Assembly: GCA_035489755.1 (NCBI GenBank)
Contig: DATGZK010000038.1
Coordinates: forward strand, 1-64,000
Source of the DNA: UBA9160 sp035489755
GTDB taxonomy: Bacteria > Myxococcota_A > UBA9160
Direction of reading: 5' to 3'
DNA length: 64,000 bases
Within the stretch, counting starts at the first letter, position 1. Each line of letters opens with the position of its first letter. The notes beneath the pieces are model-generated. The model was not told the origin of the DNA and searched no databases. It saw only the letters and a list, made by a program, of their open reading frames with translations. Positions 51,257-59,857 of the stretch are shown here, piece by piece. The position numbers and the translations under genes were made by a program.

Positions 51257-52237
51257 TTGGGATGCGCACTCTCACTTGAGCTCGCAGCCCTCGCGGCCCC
51301 GCCGTCGGCTCGCTCCTTTGGTTGCGAGGGGCACGAGATTGTGGCGCTCGTCGCGGAAAAACATCTCTCGGTCCGGGCACAGCGCGAGGTGGCCGCGCTC
51401 CTCGGGCCGCCCGATACCGTCTCCCACGAAGAGGAGCTGCCGCGTCGCAAGAGCCGCCGCCGAGGCTGCAGCGCAGAGCGCCTCGATGCCTTTGCGCGCG
51501 CGTCGACCTGGGCGGACGAGATTCGAGGGGGTCGGCCGGCGACGGCGAGCTGGCACTTCCTCGATATCCCGCGCGGCACAAAGGACGCGAAGGAGGCCGA
51601 GAGCTTTTGTGGAGCCTCAGGCTGCGTCACGAGGGCGATTCGCGAGCAAGTCGCCATCCTTCAAGAAGAAGGGGCGAATCCTGCCCAGCGTGCGCAAGCG
51701 CTTCGATTTGTCATCCATTTTGTGGGAGATCTCCATCAGCCGCTTCACTGCGCGACGAACAGCGATCGCGGTGGAAACTGCGTGCCGATCGATTTTTTCG
51801 GGCACAAGAGCCGGCAAAGCCTGCGCTCTTCTCACGCCGACTACGAGCCCAACCTGCATGCCCTGTGGGACTCGTACATCCTAAGGCGCAGTCTCGGAAG
51901 GCGCCGCGTTTCGTCCTATGCCAACGCCCTTGAACAGAAGTTCCAAGCCGAGATTGCCATCTGGCTAAAGGCCGACCTCGAACTTGACCACTGGGCGTGG
52001 GAGAGCTTCGAGGTCGCGGAAGCCGAGGCCTATGGGAAGCTTCCGACTCCGATTCCCATCGAGAGGCCCGAGCCCGTCGCAAGCTGTCATGACGCAAGCG
52101 ACGTTGGCGAGCGAATGGCAGCGCTTCACGAGGCCGTGGGCGAGCCCTACCAGGAAAGGGCCGCCTCGGTCGTCGACGAGCAGCTCGCAAAGGCAGGAGC
52201 AAGGCTGGCCCTCGTCTTAAACCGGGTGTGGCCCTAG
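51257..52237 (+). CDS. S1/P1 family nuclease
   Basis: This 326-residue zinc nuclease cleaves single-stranded nucleic acid. It has the S1/P1 ligands: GHEIVALVAEKHL, STWADEIR, WHFLDIP, RFVIHFVGDLHQPLH and NLHALWDSYI. The family expects Trp at the mature N-terminus; Phe is seen here (FGCEGHE). The signal peptide seems to begin upstream of the TTG at 51257: the same frame reads KCRQAIAVLGCALSLELAALA. The only AAAGGA ribosome site (51215-51220) has an ATT seven bases later, while the ATG at 51235 is in another frame. A start-region frameshift or non-ATG start is possible. Its end overlaps the convergent peroxidase gene. Confidence 0.85.
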   Translation: MGCALSLELAALAAPPSARSFGCEGHEIVALVAEKHLSVRAQREVAALLGPPDTVSHEEELPRRKSRRRGCSAERLDAFARASTWADEIRGGRPATASWHFLDIPRGTKDAKEAESFCGASGCVTRAIREQVAILQEEGANPAQRAQALRFVIHFVGDLHQPLHCATNSDRGGNCVPIDFFGHKSRQSLRSSHADYEPNLHALWDSYILRRSLGRRRVSSYANALEQKFQAEIAIWLKADLELDHWAWESFEVAEAEAYGKLPTPIPIERPEPVASCHDASDVGERMAALHEAVGEPYQERAASVVDEQLAKAGARLALVLNRVWP

Positions 52238-53374
52238 GAAGGGCCGGGATCCACCGGGCAGATTTCGCAGAGGGTGGCCGTCACGATTTTGGGTCCGTCT
52301 CTCAGCTGCGTTCCCTCGGGCTGAGCAGGCGTAGCGCTTCGGCGCTGGCGCAGGACTCGGGGGGAGCGACGGTTCTTGGATGAAGCCAGTCGGGAGCGGA
52401 GCCGTAAGGCTCTCGAGGAACGCAATGATCGCGGCCACCTCTGCGTCGCTGAGCTCCTTCCCGAGCTGGTCGTGGGCCATGAGGCGTACCGCTTCCTCGA
52501 GCGTTTTCACCTTGCCGTCGTGAAAGTAGGGTGCGGTCTCCTTCACGTTGCGAAGCGATGAGACCTTGAAGAAGTACCTGTCGGCGGCATTCCCGGTAAC
52601 GAGGGCGCGCCCCGTGTCGTTTGTCGGATACGGATGAACGACCCCCAGCTTGTAAAGCATCTTCCCGCCCACGGTTGCGCCGGTGTGACACTTCGGGCAG
52701 CCCGTGTCGATGAAAGTCGCGAGGCCTGCTTGCTCGGCCGGGCTGAGCGCGTTCGTCTCCCCTTCGAGGAACTTGTCAAAGCGCGAGGGCGTCATGAGCC
52801 GGCGCTCGAAAGCACCGATGGCCTTGCCCACGTTCTGGGCGGTCACCGGCTGCGCCTCTCCTCGAAAGGCTGCGGCGAAAAGCGGCGCGTAGCCGGGGAT
52901 GGACCTCAGCACCTTCACCATCTGGTTGGGATCGAACATCCCAGGCGCGATCGGATTCACAGCGGAGCCGGCGGCGACCTCCTCGACGCTCGCAGCGCGC
53001 CCATCCCAGAACTGCATCGCGAGAGCAGCGTTGTAGACCGTGGGCACATTGCGCGCGACTCCCGGACCCGCGTGTCCGAGCGAGGCGGGTTCGTGATCGA
53101 CACCATACGAAGAAAGGACGTGACACGAATTGCACGAAACCTTCCCGTCGGACGATAACCTCTTGTCGAAGTAGAGCGCGCGGCCAAGCTCGACCTTCTC
53201 CTTGGTGATCGGGTTTGCAGCGCTCTTCGCCTCGGCGGGAAGCACACCAAAGCGCGCCCTCGCGCGCTGCTGCAGCTCCGGGGCGGACGGCGCATCCGCG
53301 GCGGACCATGCCCGGGGCGCCGCGAGAAGGGGCGCGAAGAAGAACGCGAGGAGAACGAGCTTTGCTCTTCGCAT
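52217..53374 (-). CDS. Di-haem cytochrome c peroxidase (MauG/CCP family)
   Basis: This 385-residue periplasmic protein has a signal peptide (about residues 1-26, ending SAA) and two c-type haem motifs, CNSCH (about residue 81) and CPKCH (about 226). It also has the family ARNVPTVYNAA, FWDGRAASVEEVA and VKETAPYFHDGKVKTLEEAV motifs. It reduces hydrogen peroxide or oxidises a protein partner. After the normal end near PSLPP the C-terminus continues for about 45 basic, Pro-rich residues that look non-native and overlap the S1/P1 gene by 21 bases. A late frameshift is possible. Confidence 0.94.
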   Translation of the reverse strand: MRRAKLVLLAFFFAPLLAAPRAWSAADAPSAPELQQRARARFGVLPAEAKSAANPITKEKVELGRALYFDKRLSSDGKVSCNSCHVLSSYGVDHEPASLGHAGPGVARNVPTVYNAALAMQFWDGRAASVEEVAAGSAVNPIAPGMFDPNQMVKVLRSIPGYAPLFAAAFRGEAQPVTAQNVGKAIGAFERRLMTPSRFDKFLEGETNALSPAEQAGLATFIDTGCPKCHTGATVGGKMLYKLGVVHPYPTNDTGRALVTGNAADRYFFKVSSLRNVKETAPYFHDGKVKTLEEAVRLMAHDQLGKELSDAEVAAIIAFLESLTAPLPTGFIQEPSLPPSPAPAPKRYACSARGNAAERRTQNRDGHPLRNLPGGSRPFLGPHPV

Positions 53375-53517
53375 CAGCCTTCGTGGCGGGGAATCGGCCC
53401 GCGTCGTGAGAGGTCAATTCTTGCAGCCGGAGAGCCCTGCGGCTACCGGAAGCTCCCCTTGGACGCGGGTGAGCAGCCCACACCGGAGCGTCGTCGAACC
53501 TCTATGACGAGATCAAG

Positions 53518-53961
53518 CTAGGCCCCCCGTCCGGCGGGAACGATGAGAACGGGGCACGAGGATCCGCGGATCACTCCGGCGCTCACACTGCCCACGAGAG
53601 CGTCATGGAGGGCGCCGTGTCCGTGCGAGCCGATCACGATCATCGTCGAGCCGAGCCTTTGGGCCTCGCGCAAGATGGTCTCGACGTTCGGGCCCTCGAC
53701 CACGAGTGCGTGTGCATCGAGGCCCCGCTCGCGAAGAGTCGCTGCGTGCTGCTGGAGCACAGAGTGCTCCTCTCTCAGCGATTTGGCACGCCCATCGCGG
53801 ACACTCTGGGGCCCCGGCTCGTAGCCCACAAACTCTGGGGGCGGTGCCGCGACGTGAAGGAGCGTAAGCCTTCCGCCTTGCGCTCTCGCGAGAAGCTCGG
53901 CGTTCTGCAGCACCCGCTCCGAGATGCTCGAAAAGTCGACCGCGGCGAGGATATGGCTCAT
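53518..53961 (-). CDS. Universal stress protein (single UspA domain)
   Basis: This 147-residue protein is a single UspA domain with MSHILAAVDFSSISERVL at the start (shortened core AAVDFSS) and the ATP-binding motif GSHGHGALHDALVGSVS near residue 115. The C-terminal strand SCPVLIVP is typical. It is a cytoplasmic stress protein. It is on the same strand as the peroxidase, 143 bases upstream of it, and could share its transcript. It differs from the double UspA at 9517 by having one domain. Confidence 0.94.
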   Translation of the reverse strand: MSHILAAVDFSSISERVLQNAELLARAQGGRLTLLHVAAPPPEFVGYEPGPQSVRDGRAKSLREEHSVLQQHAATLRERGLDAHALVVEGPNVETILREAQRLGSTMIVIGSHGHGALHDALVGSVSAGVIRGSSCPVLIVPAGRGA

Positions 53962-54011
53962 GCAAACTCCGACCGCACCGTGTCTCGCCGGAGCGAGCCA
54001 GGAGTGCGCGG

Positions 54012-54455
54012 CTAGGGAAGTCGCTGCAACAGATGGGCCGATACGTCTCCCACCAGCTCGTTAATGTAGTGCCGCTTTGTAAACCACCAGACGCCGTCAA
54101 TCCTGCGAAACTCGTCATGATAGCGGCCCGCCACGATCGGCTGGAGCCGCAGGGCCTCGACTTGCTGCAGAACGCAGTAATAGGAGCGGCAAAGGGCCGT
54201 CCCCTTCTCCTCGTCGACGTCGATGATGAGATTCGTAGTGAGGTGCTTTGTGTGGGGCGTCCCGTCGCCGTACCTTCGGGTCCACCCCTCGAGCTGCGTG
54301 CGCATCCCGTCTGCCCCCTCGCGTACCTCGTCACTTACGTTGCTGGTCACCCTCGCATAGGCGAAGAGCTTTCCCACCCCTGCGAAGTCGCCGAGATCGA
54401 CGAGCTCGGCGTAGCGATAGACGAGATTCGCGATCTCTTGAGCGCTGTTGCCCAT
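54012..54455 (-). CDS. SnoaL/NTF2-like protein
   Basis: This 147-residue protein has the NTF2-like alpha+beta fold of the SnoaL_4 group: an N-terminal EIANLVYRYAELVDLGDFAGVGKLF helix pair (shortened core YRYAELVD), then HLTTNLIIDVDEE, YYCVLQQ, and the final GVWWFTKRHYINELVGD. These proteins are often dehydratases, isomerases or binding proteins; steroid or aromatic degradation proteins share the fold. The substrate cannot be told. AGGGGAC precedes the ATG at 54455. It lies 50 bases upstream of the UspA gene on the same strand. Confidence 0.85.
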   Translation of the reverse strand: MGNSAQEIANLVYRYAELVDLGDFAGVGKLFAYARVTSNVSDEVREGADGMRTQLEGWTRRYGDGTPHTKHLTTNLIIDVDEEKGTALCRSYYCVLQQVEALRLQPIVAGRYHDEFRRIDGVWWFTKRHYINELVGDVSAHLLQRLP

Positions 54456-54698
54456 ACATCGTCCCCTCTTGATCCGCTTCGCCGGGCGAGAGCCGGACTC
54501 CGACGCACCCCGTGGATAGCGCGCACTCCCGGGAACCGCGCAGCTGCGGGGAATTTATGCGAAAGTGACGCGAGCCGCGTTCGGGTGCCATTTTTTAAGA
54601 CGCCGGCACAAAAGGCCGCTTAGATCTTCGCTTCCGCCGCGGGAAATGGCACAGCGACCGAGCTCAGTAGCCTCGGCGGAGTGAAAGGAGGAGGGATG

Positions 54699-54956
54699 AT
54701 GCACGAGAACATCGAGGTGGGATTTCAAACCTTTGTTTCCGACGGGGGCGAGGAGTTCGGTGCTGTCCGCCAGATTTCCCCGAAGGGCCGACCTGAGCTC
54801 ATCGTGTACGTCGAGAACTCGGGCGACTTCGTCGTACCGCTCGATGCTGTCGAGGCCGTGCATTCCCACAAGGTCATCTTGAATTGCAGAAAACTGGACA
54901 AGCGGCTTCGGGCTGCCATCGGCCACGCGCATGACGCGGAGGAGCCTGGCGCCTAG
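54699..54956 (+). CDS. Small PRC/DUF2171-like protein
   Basis: This protein of about 85 residues has a beta-barrel pattern like PRC or DUF2171 domains: IEVGFQTFVSDGGEEFGAV, then ELIVYVENSGDFVVPLDAVE and HSHKVILNCRKLD (shortened). A conserved-looking AIGHAHDAEEPG tail ends it. AGGAGG at 54686-54691 favours the ATG at 54699; an ATG at 54696 is adjacent. It may bind a partner or sense a ligand. It converges on the outer-membrane barrel gene. Confidence 0.68.
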   Translation: MHENIEVGFQTFVSDGGEEFGAVRQISPKGRPELIVYVENSGDFVVPLDAVEAVHSHKVILNCRKLDKRLRAAIGHAHDAEEPGA

Positions 54957-55044
54957 GCTCTCGAGGCAAGGTCTGGAGGACAGGAGGCGCTGCGCCAGGC
55001 GCCTGAGAGATACCGCGCCAAGGCGACCCCTCTTCGATTCCGAC

Positions 55045-55851
55045 TCAGAAAAGCGCCCCGACAAAGCGCTCGAGTTCGATGTTGAACTTCGCGATGACGT
55101 GATCCGAGCCCTGGGTAAGACCAAAGCCGGGTCCGAAGTTGTACTCGATGCCACCCGGGAGCTCCCCCCGCAGTACGGGAAAGATGTAGTGCTGCTGTTC
55201 GGTCACGGCATTTGCATTGGTGATGGGGCCAATCCCGCCGTAGAACTCGACCCCCGGCGAGAGCCAGCGCACGGCTCGATAGTAGACGCCCGCGACGTAG
55301 CCAAACTCCCAGCTCTTGTTGCTGTCAGGACCGACCAACACCTTTTCAAACTTGGGATTTAGCACCACCGAGAAGCGGCCGAGGTCCTTCGAGAGGATGG
55401 GGCGAAGCTCGAGTTCGAGATTCTGATCATCGAACTGCGGCGTTCGGTGCCACTCGAGTTCTGCATACCAGCCGAGGTCCACCGGCAATTCGCCTTGCTC
55501 GAAGAGACTTCCGCGCAGTCGATACTTACTGCCCGCATACTGGAAGGATCCGCCGTTTGGATGGGCATAGTCCACGTAGGCGGCGGCCTCCAGTTTGTCG
55601 GTGAGGCCGTAAGTCAGTTCCAATGCGGATCGGTACATCCGCCCGCTCGGGTAATCACCCGCCGAGGTGCCCTCTCCGCCCTGCGTGTGCCCGTCGGCGA
55701 CGATGCTGTTCAGCGACTCGACCTCGATCATGCCTCGTCCCAGGGTTTGCGCGGGGTAGACCTCGAACTCCCAGGGATCGAGTTGGGCCCGTGCGGGTCC
55801 TGCGAGTGCGAAGAGGAACAAGGCGGGTAGCAAAGATCCGAGCTTCAACAC
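55045..55851 (-). CDS. Outer-membrane beta-barrel protein in cupredoxin operon
   Basis: This 268-residue protein has a signal peptide (about residues 1-22, ending ARA) and alternating amphipathic strands throughout, for example YRSALELTYGLTDKLEAAAYVDYA (shortened core LELTYGLTDKL) and FSVVLNPKFEKV. It ends in a Phe-terminal strand (RFVGALF), the signature for outer-membrane insertion. It resembles small transporter-like barrels without a named family. It is the third gene, 10 bases after the haem-binding gene, behind a Fur-box-like site. The start is GTG at 55851, or TTG three bases later. Confidence 0.78.
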   Translation of the reverse strand: MLKLGSLLPALFLFALAGPARAQLDPWEFEVYPAQTLGRGMIEVESLNSIVADGHTQGGEGTSAGDYPSGRMYRSALELTYGLTDKLEAAAYVDYAHPNGGSFQYAGSKYRLRGSLFEQGELPVDLGWYAELEWHRTPQFDDQNLELELRPILSKDLGRFSVVLNPKFEKVLVGPDSNKSWEFGYVAGVYYRAVRWLSPGVEFYGGIGPITNANAVTEQQHYIFPVLRGELPGGIEYNFGPGFGLTQGSDHVIAKFNIELERFVGALF

Positions 55852-55861
55852 TTCCCCCTTT

Positions 55862-56308
55862 TTACTGCGAGGACGGCGTGCCTGTGATTTGTTCGGCTAC
55901 CCAGCGAACGACGGCTTTCCGCTGCGATTCGCTGAGCCTTGAGTCCGGATGGAGGAGGCGGTAGTACCAAGGCGGCATGTCGTCCGCCGCCATCGCCTTC
56001 TGGATGTTCTTCAGCTTTTGAATCTGCGTTTCGGGATCGGAGGCGTACGCATCCCAGTTGGAGAAATTGAGACGCCTGCGGCCTTCGGTTACGTCGTAGT
56101 GAACGAGCCAGGAGATGGGAGCGAGGTTGGCGGACCAGGGCCAGGCGGTCTCGTTGGAATGGCAGTCGTAGCAGCCATTCCGGAGCACGCGCTGGACGGA
56201 CGGGGGTGCGGCAAGCTCGCCGGTCGCGGGTGGGTTCGTGTGCTCGAAGCGGATGGCCTGGGCACCTGCGAAAACACAGGCGAGAGCTACGAGGACCTTG
56301 CGTCGCAT
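55862..56308 (-). CDS. Haem_bd-domain c-type cytochrome-like protein
   Basis: This 148-residue periplasmic protein has a signal peptide (about residues 1-19) and one c-type haem site, CYDCH at 46-50. The surrounding pattern (N-G-C-Y-D-C-H-S-N-E-T, W-P-W, then APISWLVHYDV, EGRRRLNFSNW) is that of the Haem_bd family. The C-terminus has a MPPWYYRLLHPDSRLSE motif, also typical. It is a small electron carrier. It lies eight bases after the cupredoxin gene and ten before the barrel gene, so the three form one transcript. Confidence 0.92.
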   Translation of the reverse strand: MRRKVLVALACVFAGAQAIRFEHTNPPATGELAAPPSVQRVLRNGCYDCHSNETAWPWSANLAPISWLVHYDVTEGRRRLNFSNWDAYASDPETQIQKLKNIQKAMAADDMPPWYYRLLHPDSRLSESQRKAVVRWVAEQITGTPSSQ

Positions 56309-56316
56309 CGGCTTGT

Positions 56317-56664
56317 CTACTTGGCGGTAATCGTTCCCTCGCCCGCGCCATGATGAAAATCGTCGAAGAACTTGTACGAACCTGGATCCAGCGCAGGGAG
56401 GTAGACCACGATTTCGGCACCGGGCAAAACCACGCGCTCGCGGTTTAGCTCGAAGCTTTCAAACTCGATGGCGTCTTGGGTCGCGTTCACGACGCGAAGC
56501 CGAAACGGCGTCTTGGCCTTCACGACAAGTTCGTCTGGCTCGAACCTCCCGTCGTGGAACCGAACCACCGGAAGGGCCTCGTCGTCGGCGCGGACGACAG
56601 GGCCGAAGGCGAGGGCGGCGAGAATCGCGAGAAGCGAAGCCATCCCCGGCATCTTCGAGTTCAT
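56317..56664 (-). CDS. FtrB/EfeO-like cupredoxin
   Basis: This 115-residue protein has a signal peptide (about residues 1-26, ending RA) and a cupredoxin-like domain. The motifs EFESFELNRERVVLPG and PGSYKFFDDFH match cupredoxins of ferrous-iron uptake systems (FtrB, EfeO N-domain). It has no Cys, so it lacks a type 1 copper site. The ATG at 56664 has AAAGGA upstream. The Fur-box-like palindrome at 56678-56704 lies 13 bases upstream. Family context suggests iron or copper handling, though the ftrC/efeU permease is not here. Confidence 0.88.
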   Translation of the reverse strand: MNSKMPGMASLLAILAALAFGPVVRADDEALPVVRFHDGRFEPDELVVKAKTPFRLRVVNATQDAIEFESFELNRERVVLPGAEIVVYLPALDPGSYKFFDDFHHGAGEGTITAK

Positions 56665-56677
56665 TGGAGGTCCTTTC

Positions 56678-56704
56678 TGAAAATGATAACGACATCCATT
56701 TTCA
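56678..56704 (-). promoter_or_regulatory. Fur-box-like palindrome upstream of cupredoxin operon
   Basis: TGAAAATG (56678-56685) and CATTTTCA (56697-56704) are perfect inverted arms around an 11-base centre containing ATAACGAC. The A/T-rich TGA-A-A-T core and the ATGATAACG element resemble Fur or related metalloregulator sites. The patch is clearly lower in GC than its surroundings. It sits directly upstream of the ribosome site of the cupredoxin gene, where a repressor would block transcription. Confidence 0.6.
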
Positions 56705-56973
56705 ATAACTTCACCGCGCCTGTCAAGCCCCAGTCCCAATCCTTGTTATCGGCGCGCGCAGCTCACGGCTGGCTGGAGATTTCTCGGGCAGAGGATCGGG
56801 TCACCGGTGGGAGGGCGGGCCGCTAGCCCGTTTGGATAGAGAGGGGCGGGGTCCCGCCGGATGCCGCACTTGGGTGAAGTCGCGCTGCGTCCCTGCCTCT
56901 CCGCAGGTCAGCGCTTCCCCTCGGCATGCGCGACGTACTATAAGAGAAAGGGGTTGGCACTCGAGGCCCCGCC

Positions 56974-57420
56974 ATGCGCGGCTCAGGCATCATCTCACTC
57001 GTCGTTTCCGCCATTCTCGCGACGCTTCCTGCCGCCACCTTCGGTCACGGTCCGGGCGGGGGAGGCCGTCACGCCTTTTCCTCAAACGCGGTTGGTTTTG
57101 GCCGCTTCGGCAGCGCCCTTACGCCGGGGTGGGCAGGATCTGCGCCGGGCTGGGGATGGTTCGGTCGGCCCGGTGCCTTCGGCGCGTCGCCGAGCGGGCT
57201 TACATCCGCGCCCTTCCACAGTCCTTATGCTGCGCCGTTTTGGGCTGGGAACCCTTCCTCCCTCACGATGAAGCCCGACGAAGCCACTGTTCTCGAGAGC
57301 GAGTCGCGAATGGAAGAGCAGATCCGCGCACTCCAAGATGCGAGTCCCAAGAGCGAGAGTTCAGAGAAAGGACATGGCGCCGCGTCGGACGCAGACAGCG
57401 GCGACTGGCAGCCACTCTAA
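56974..57420 (+). CDS. Secreted Gly-rich protein, unknown function
   Basis: This 148-residue protein has a signal peptide (about residues 1-24, ending FGHG) followed by a Gly-, Phe-, Trp-, Pro- and Ser-rich middle (GWAGSAPGWGWFGRPGAFGA) and a polar, acidic C-terminal third with helical character (ESESRMEEQIRALQD). I recognise no family. It resembles the other secreted protein at 61313-61840 in composition and layout. The ATG at 56974 follows an AT-rich spot (TACTATAAGAG) that could be its promoter. Confidence 0.7.
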   Translation: MRGSGIISLVVSAILATLPAATFGHGPGGGGRHAFSSNAVGFGRFGSALTPGWAGSAPGWGWFGRPGAFGASPSGLTSAPFHSPYAAPFWAGNPSSLTMKPDEATVLESESRMEEQIRALQDASPKSESSEKGHGAASDADSGDWQPL

Positions 57421-57552
57421 GTCCCGGGCTGAGGCGATCGGAGAACGATCAAACATCATTCTCGCCGGAATGCCCGCGCTGACAATCACAAACGACCGCG
57501 AGCAGCGTCGAGATCGCTGCGGCAAGCGGTCGTCACCCCCAGCTCCCCGGGT

Positions 57553-58161
57553 TCATTCTTTTGGACGACGGCCCCGCGCCGACAGAACGGCCACCCCGAG
57601 AGCCAAGAGGACGAGTGGACCTGGTTCGGGGGTCGCGACGACGGTGGCAACGACCGGGGTGAAAATCAGATTGCTGAACTCCTGCCGATCGAAGTTCTCG
57701 AGGACGCCGGCTTCAAACGCTTGGATGGAGCTCGAATCCGCCATCGACAGCGTGGCGCCCGGGGTTGCGGCACGCAGCCCAAGAGTTCCCACGTCGAATG
57801 TCGAAAGGGCGGCGAGGGGATTCGAGTCAAAAGATCCCTGAAACGACAAATGCGTGGCATCGATCATCGGATTGTAGGTGGTCGAAGTGCCGCTACCGGG
57901 AACCAGCGAGACGACCTGCCATCCCGCTGAATCCGAGAGCGTGAAGTCGAAGTGAAAGCTCTGGACGGGGGTATCTCCAGGGAAGAGTTGAAAGCCGAGC
58001 GTGAGGAGGCTTCCGGGCGCGACCGCGTTTGATACGCCCGGTTGAATCACGAGAAAAGGGTGTGCATCGGCAGCGAACGGCGAGAGCAGCCCCACGAGTG
58101 CGGCAACGGATGTAAGAGCTCCTACCATCTCATGCCGGAGAGTCCCCAAGGGAGGGCGCAC
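57553..58161 (-). CDS. PEP-CTERM sorted exported protein
   Basis: This 202-residue protein has an N-terminal signal (about residues 12-33, ending ADA) and a beta-rich, Ser/Thr-rich extracellular domain. It ends in a PEP-CTERM tail: TPEPGPLVLLALG followed by AVLSARGRRPKE. The tail directs exosortase processing at the outer surface. A second possible start at ATG 58128 would give a shorter, more usual signal; GTG 58161 has AGGGGC before it. No exosortase gene is nearby. Confidence 0.85.
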   Translation of the reverse strand: MRPPLGTLRHEMVGALTSVAALVGLLSPFAADAHPFLVIQPGVSNAVAPGSLLTLGFQLFPGDTPVQSFHFDFTLSDSAGWQVVSLVPGSGTSTTYNPMIDATHLSFQGSFDSNPLAALSTFDVGTLGLRAATPGATLSMADSSSIQAFEAGVLENFDRQEFSNLIFTPVVATVVATPEPGPLVLLALGVAVLSARGRRPKE

Positions 58162-58212
58162 GCCCCTGAAGTGCGCGTGGCCCTCCTAGATGAACTCACC
58201 GCTCCGGGGGAA

Positions 58213-58734
58213 TTAGTCGGCGCGCGCCTTGCGCCGCCTCGCGCAGGCGAGGCCGAACGCGCCCGCTGCGAGGAGCGCCAGCGTTCCCGGCTCAGGCACT
58301 TGCGTGAGCTGCCCACGGATTTCGCCAGCGGGGAAGTTCGAGGTGTGGATATTCATGTAGTAGAGGCCTGCTTCGAGATCAGCGATCTGGGCCGGCGTAA
58401 TCGCGAACGTCTGCTCGGGGATGGATCCGGATATCACACTCGGGACGTTTGCAAACGGGAAGAGGACGGGAGCGTTCACCCCCACTGCGCCGGGACCGTG
58501 GATGTGCGCCAAAAGTGCAGGCGCGCTCAGATTCTGCCAGCTCATATCTACCGTGATCGTATCTGCGACGTCATCCAGTACCACGGTGCCGGAGCCAGTT
58601 CCCGCCGACATGTTCGAGGGAACCTGCTGCGACCCATCGAGGCTCGCGGTGAAGGTGATCAATGTCGCGTGTGCGGGCCAGCCCGTCGCAGCGACACCCA
58701 AGAGGAAGGCAAGTCCGACCATGGCTCGTTTCAT
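58213..58734 (-). CDS. CHRD-domain PEP-CTERM protein
   Basis: This 173-residue exported protein has a signal peptide (about residues 1-24, ending AHA) and a CHRD domain (about 25-145), with the family ASLDGSQQVPS, GSGTVVLDDVADTITVDMSW (split), AHIHGPG and YYMNIHTSNFPAGEIRGQL motifs. It ends in a PEP-CTERM tail (VPEPGTLALLAAGAFGLACARRRK). CHRD proteins are extracellular and often occur with this tail. The ATG at 58734 is preferred over 58752. Confidence 0.92.
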   Translation of the reverse strand: MKRAMVGLAFLLGVAATGWPAHATLITFTASLDGSQQVPSNMSAGTGSGTVVLDDVADTITVDMSWQNLSAPALLAHIHGPGAVGVNAPVLFPFANVPSVISGSIPEQTFAITPAQIADLEAGLYYMNIHTSNFPAGEIRGQLTQVPEPGTLALLAAGAFGLACARRRKARAD

Positions 58735-59557
58735 CGTGAAACGCCTCCGCACGGTGGCCTTCCCAGGCTTCCTCTGCCAATACGCCGCATACGCCGTTTT
58801 GGGTACGCAGACCAGGATGAGTCATCGTTCTAGGAGGGACGGGCTGTGCGCGAGAAGAGCGACGATTACGCGCGAGGCATTCTCGAGGGCGACCAAAGCT
58901 TCGGTTCGCGCTCGGGTGAGGTGGTACACTCGCAGCCACGAGCGCGATCGGTAGGGCGAGGGCTACACCATGTCGGGTTAGACCTCATTGCCTTCGCGTT
59001 CCCGCGATTCATCGCAGCGACCGAGTTTTAGCTCTCGAGCGACAGCCTGCTGATGAAGAGCCGCACTGGGCGAGCCCCAAGTCTCTCGTGAGCCAGGCGG
59101 GCTCGACTGGGCGCCGGCCGAACGAGAATCGGCGGTCGGAGCCCCCCTTCTCGCTCCGGAGAGAGACAACCAGAGATAGAGTGGTTCGAAAGCCGAAAAT
59201 GTGGCGCCCCCCCGCAAGCGCTCCCGCGCGCTGTGCGCGGGCTCGGTCCCCCGACCTTTCCGCTGCGGCTGAGCTCCGAGATCCCAGTGCTCGAGCGCCG
59301 GGACGATCGGGCCGGTAAAGCGCCATCGTTCTGATGAGGCACCGCAGATGAAGCGGAGGCCTCCAGAGCCACGTGCGGGGTCGAATTCACACATTGTGTC
59401 CGTCTTCACGGGGATGGACCGAGAGCCTCGCTGCCCCCGTCCGGGGGCCGGATGCGGAACTTGCCAATCTCTACGTCGGCCCGGGGGCAATTCGAATAAG
59501 ATTACGTGTGAGACGCTTGCAACATTTCTTGGGTGCAGGGCCTTGGAGGGTCAATGC
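58735..59557. other. Long intergenic region (823 bases)
   Basis: No gene is convincing. Short frames on both strands are Arg/Ser/Gly-rich without ribosome sites or family patterns. No tRNA, rRNA or terminator was identified. The region may hold promoters or small RNAs that cannot be called from sequence alone. Confidence 0.45.
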
Positions 59558-59806
59558 ATGGTGCCCGGCGACTGGCAGAAGGAAGGCCGCACCTGGCTTC
59601 ACCCCGAGCGCACCTTCTTCGTCGTGGAGAGTGAAGTGCCTGAGATCGCGGCCGGTGGCAAGAGCGGTCTCGTCGAATATCACGTGATGCGGGGCGGCGG
59701 AGATGACTCGGCAGGATTCGCGCTCGTTACGTTCTCGACGCTCGAGGAAGCAATCTCGGAGGCCGAAAGGCGCGAGGAAGAAGAGCAGCGCACTCGCTCG
59801 TCGTAA
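59558..59806 (+). CDS. Small protein, unknown function
   Basis: This 82-residue protein begins at ATG 59558 with TTGGAGGG seven bases upstream; longer versions from 59348 would carry a Pro/Arg-rich, unlikely N-terminus. It has WQKEGRTWLHPERTFFVVE and GLVEYHVMRG (shortened) and a helical, charged C-terminus (LEEAISEAERREEEEQ). I recognise no family. It has no signal peptide. Confidence 0.55.
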   Translation: MVPGDWQKEGRTWLHPERTFFVVESEVPEIAAGGKSGLVEYHVMRGGGDDSAGFALVTFSTLEEAISEAERREEEEQRTRSS

Positions 59807-59857
59807 AGAGAATCCGGGAGCCCTGCGAGATCGTGGGCACTTTAGATCCCCGACGCT

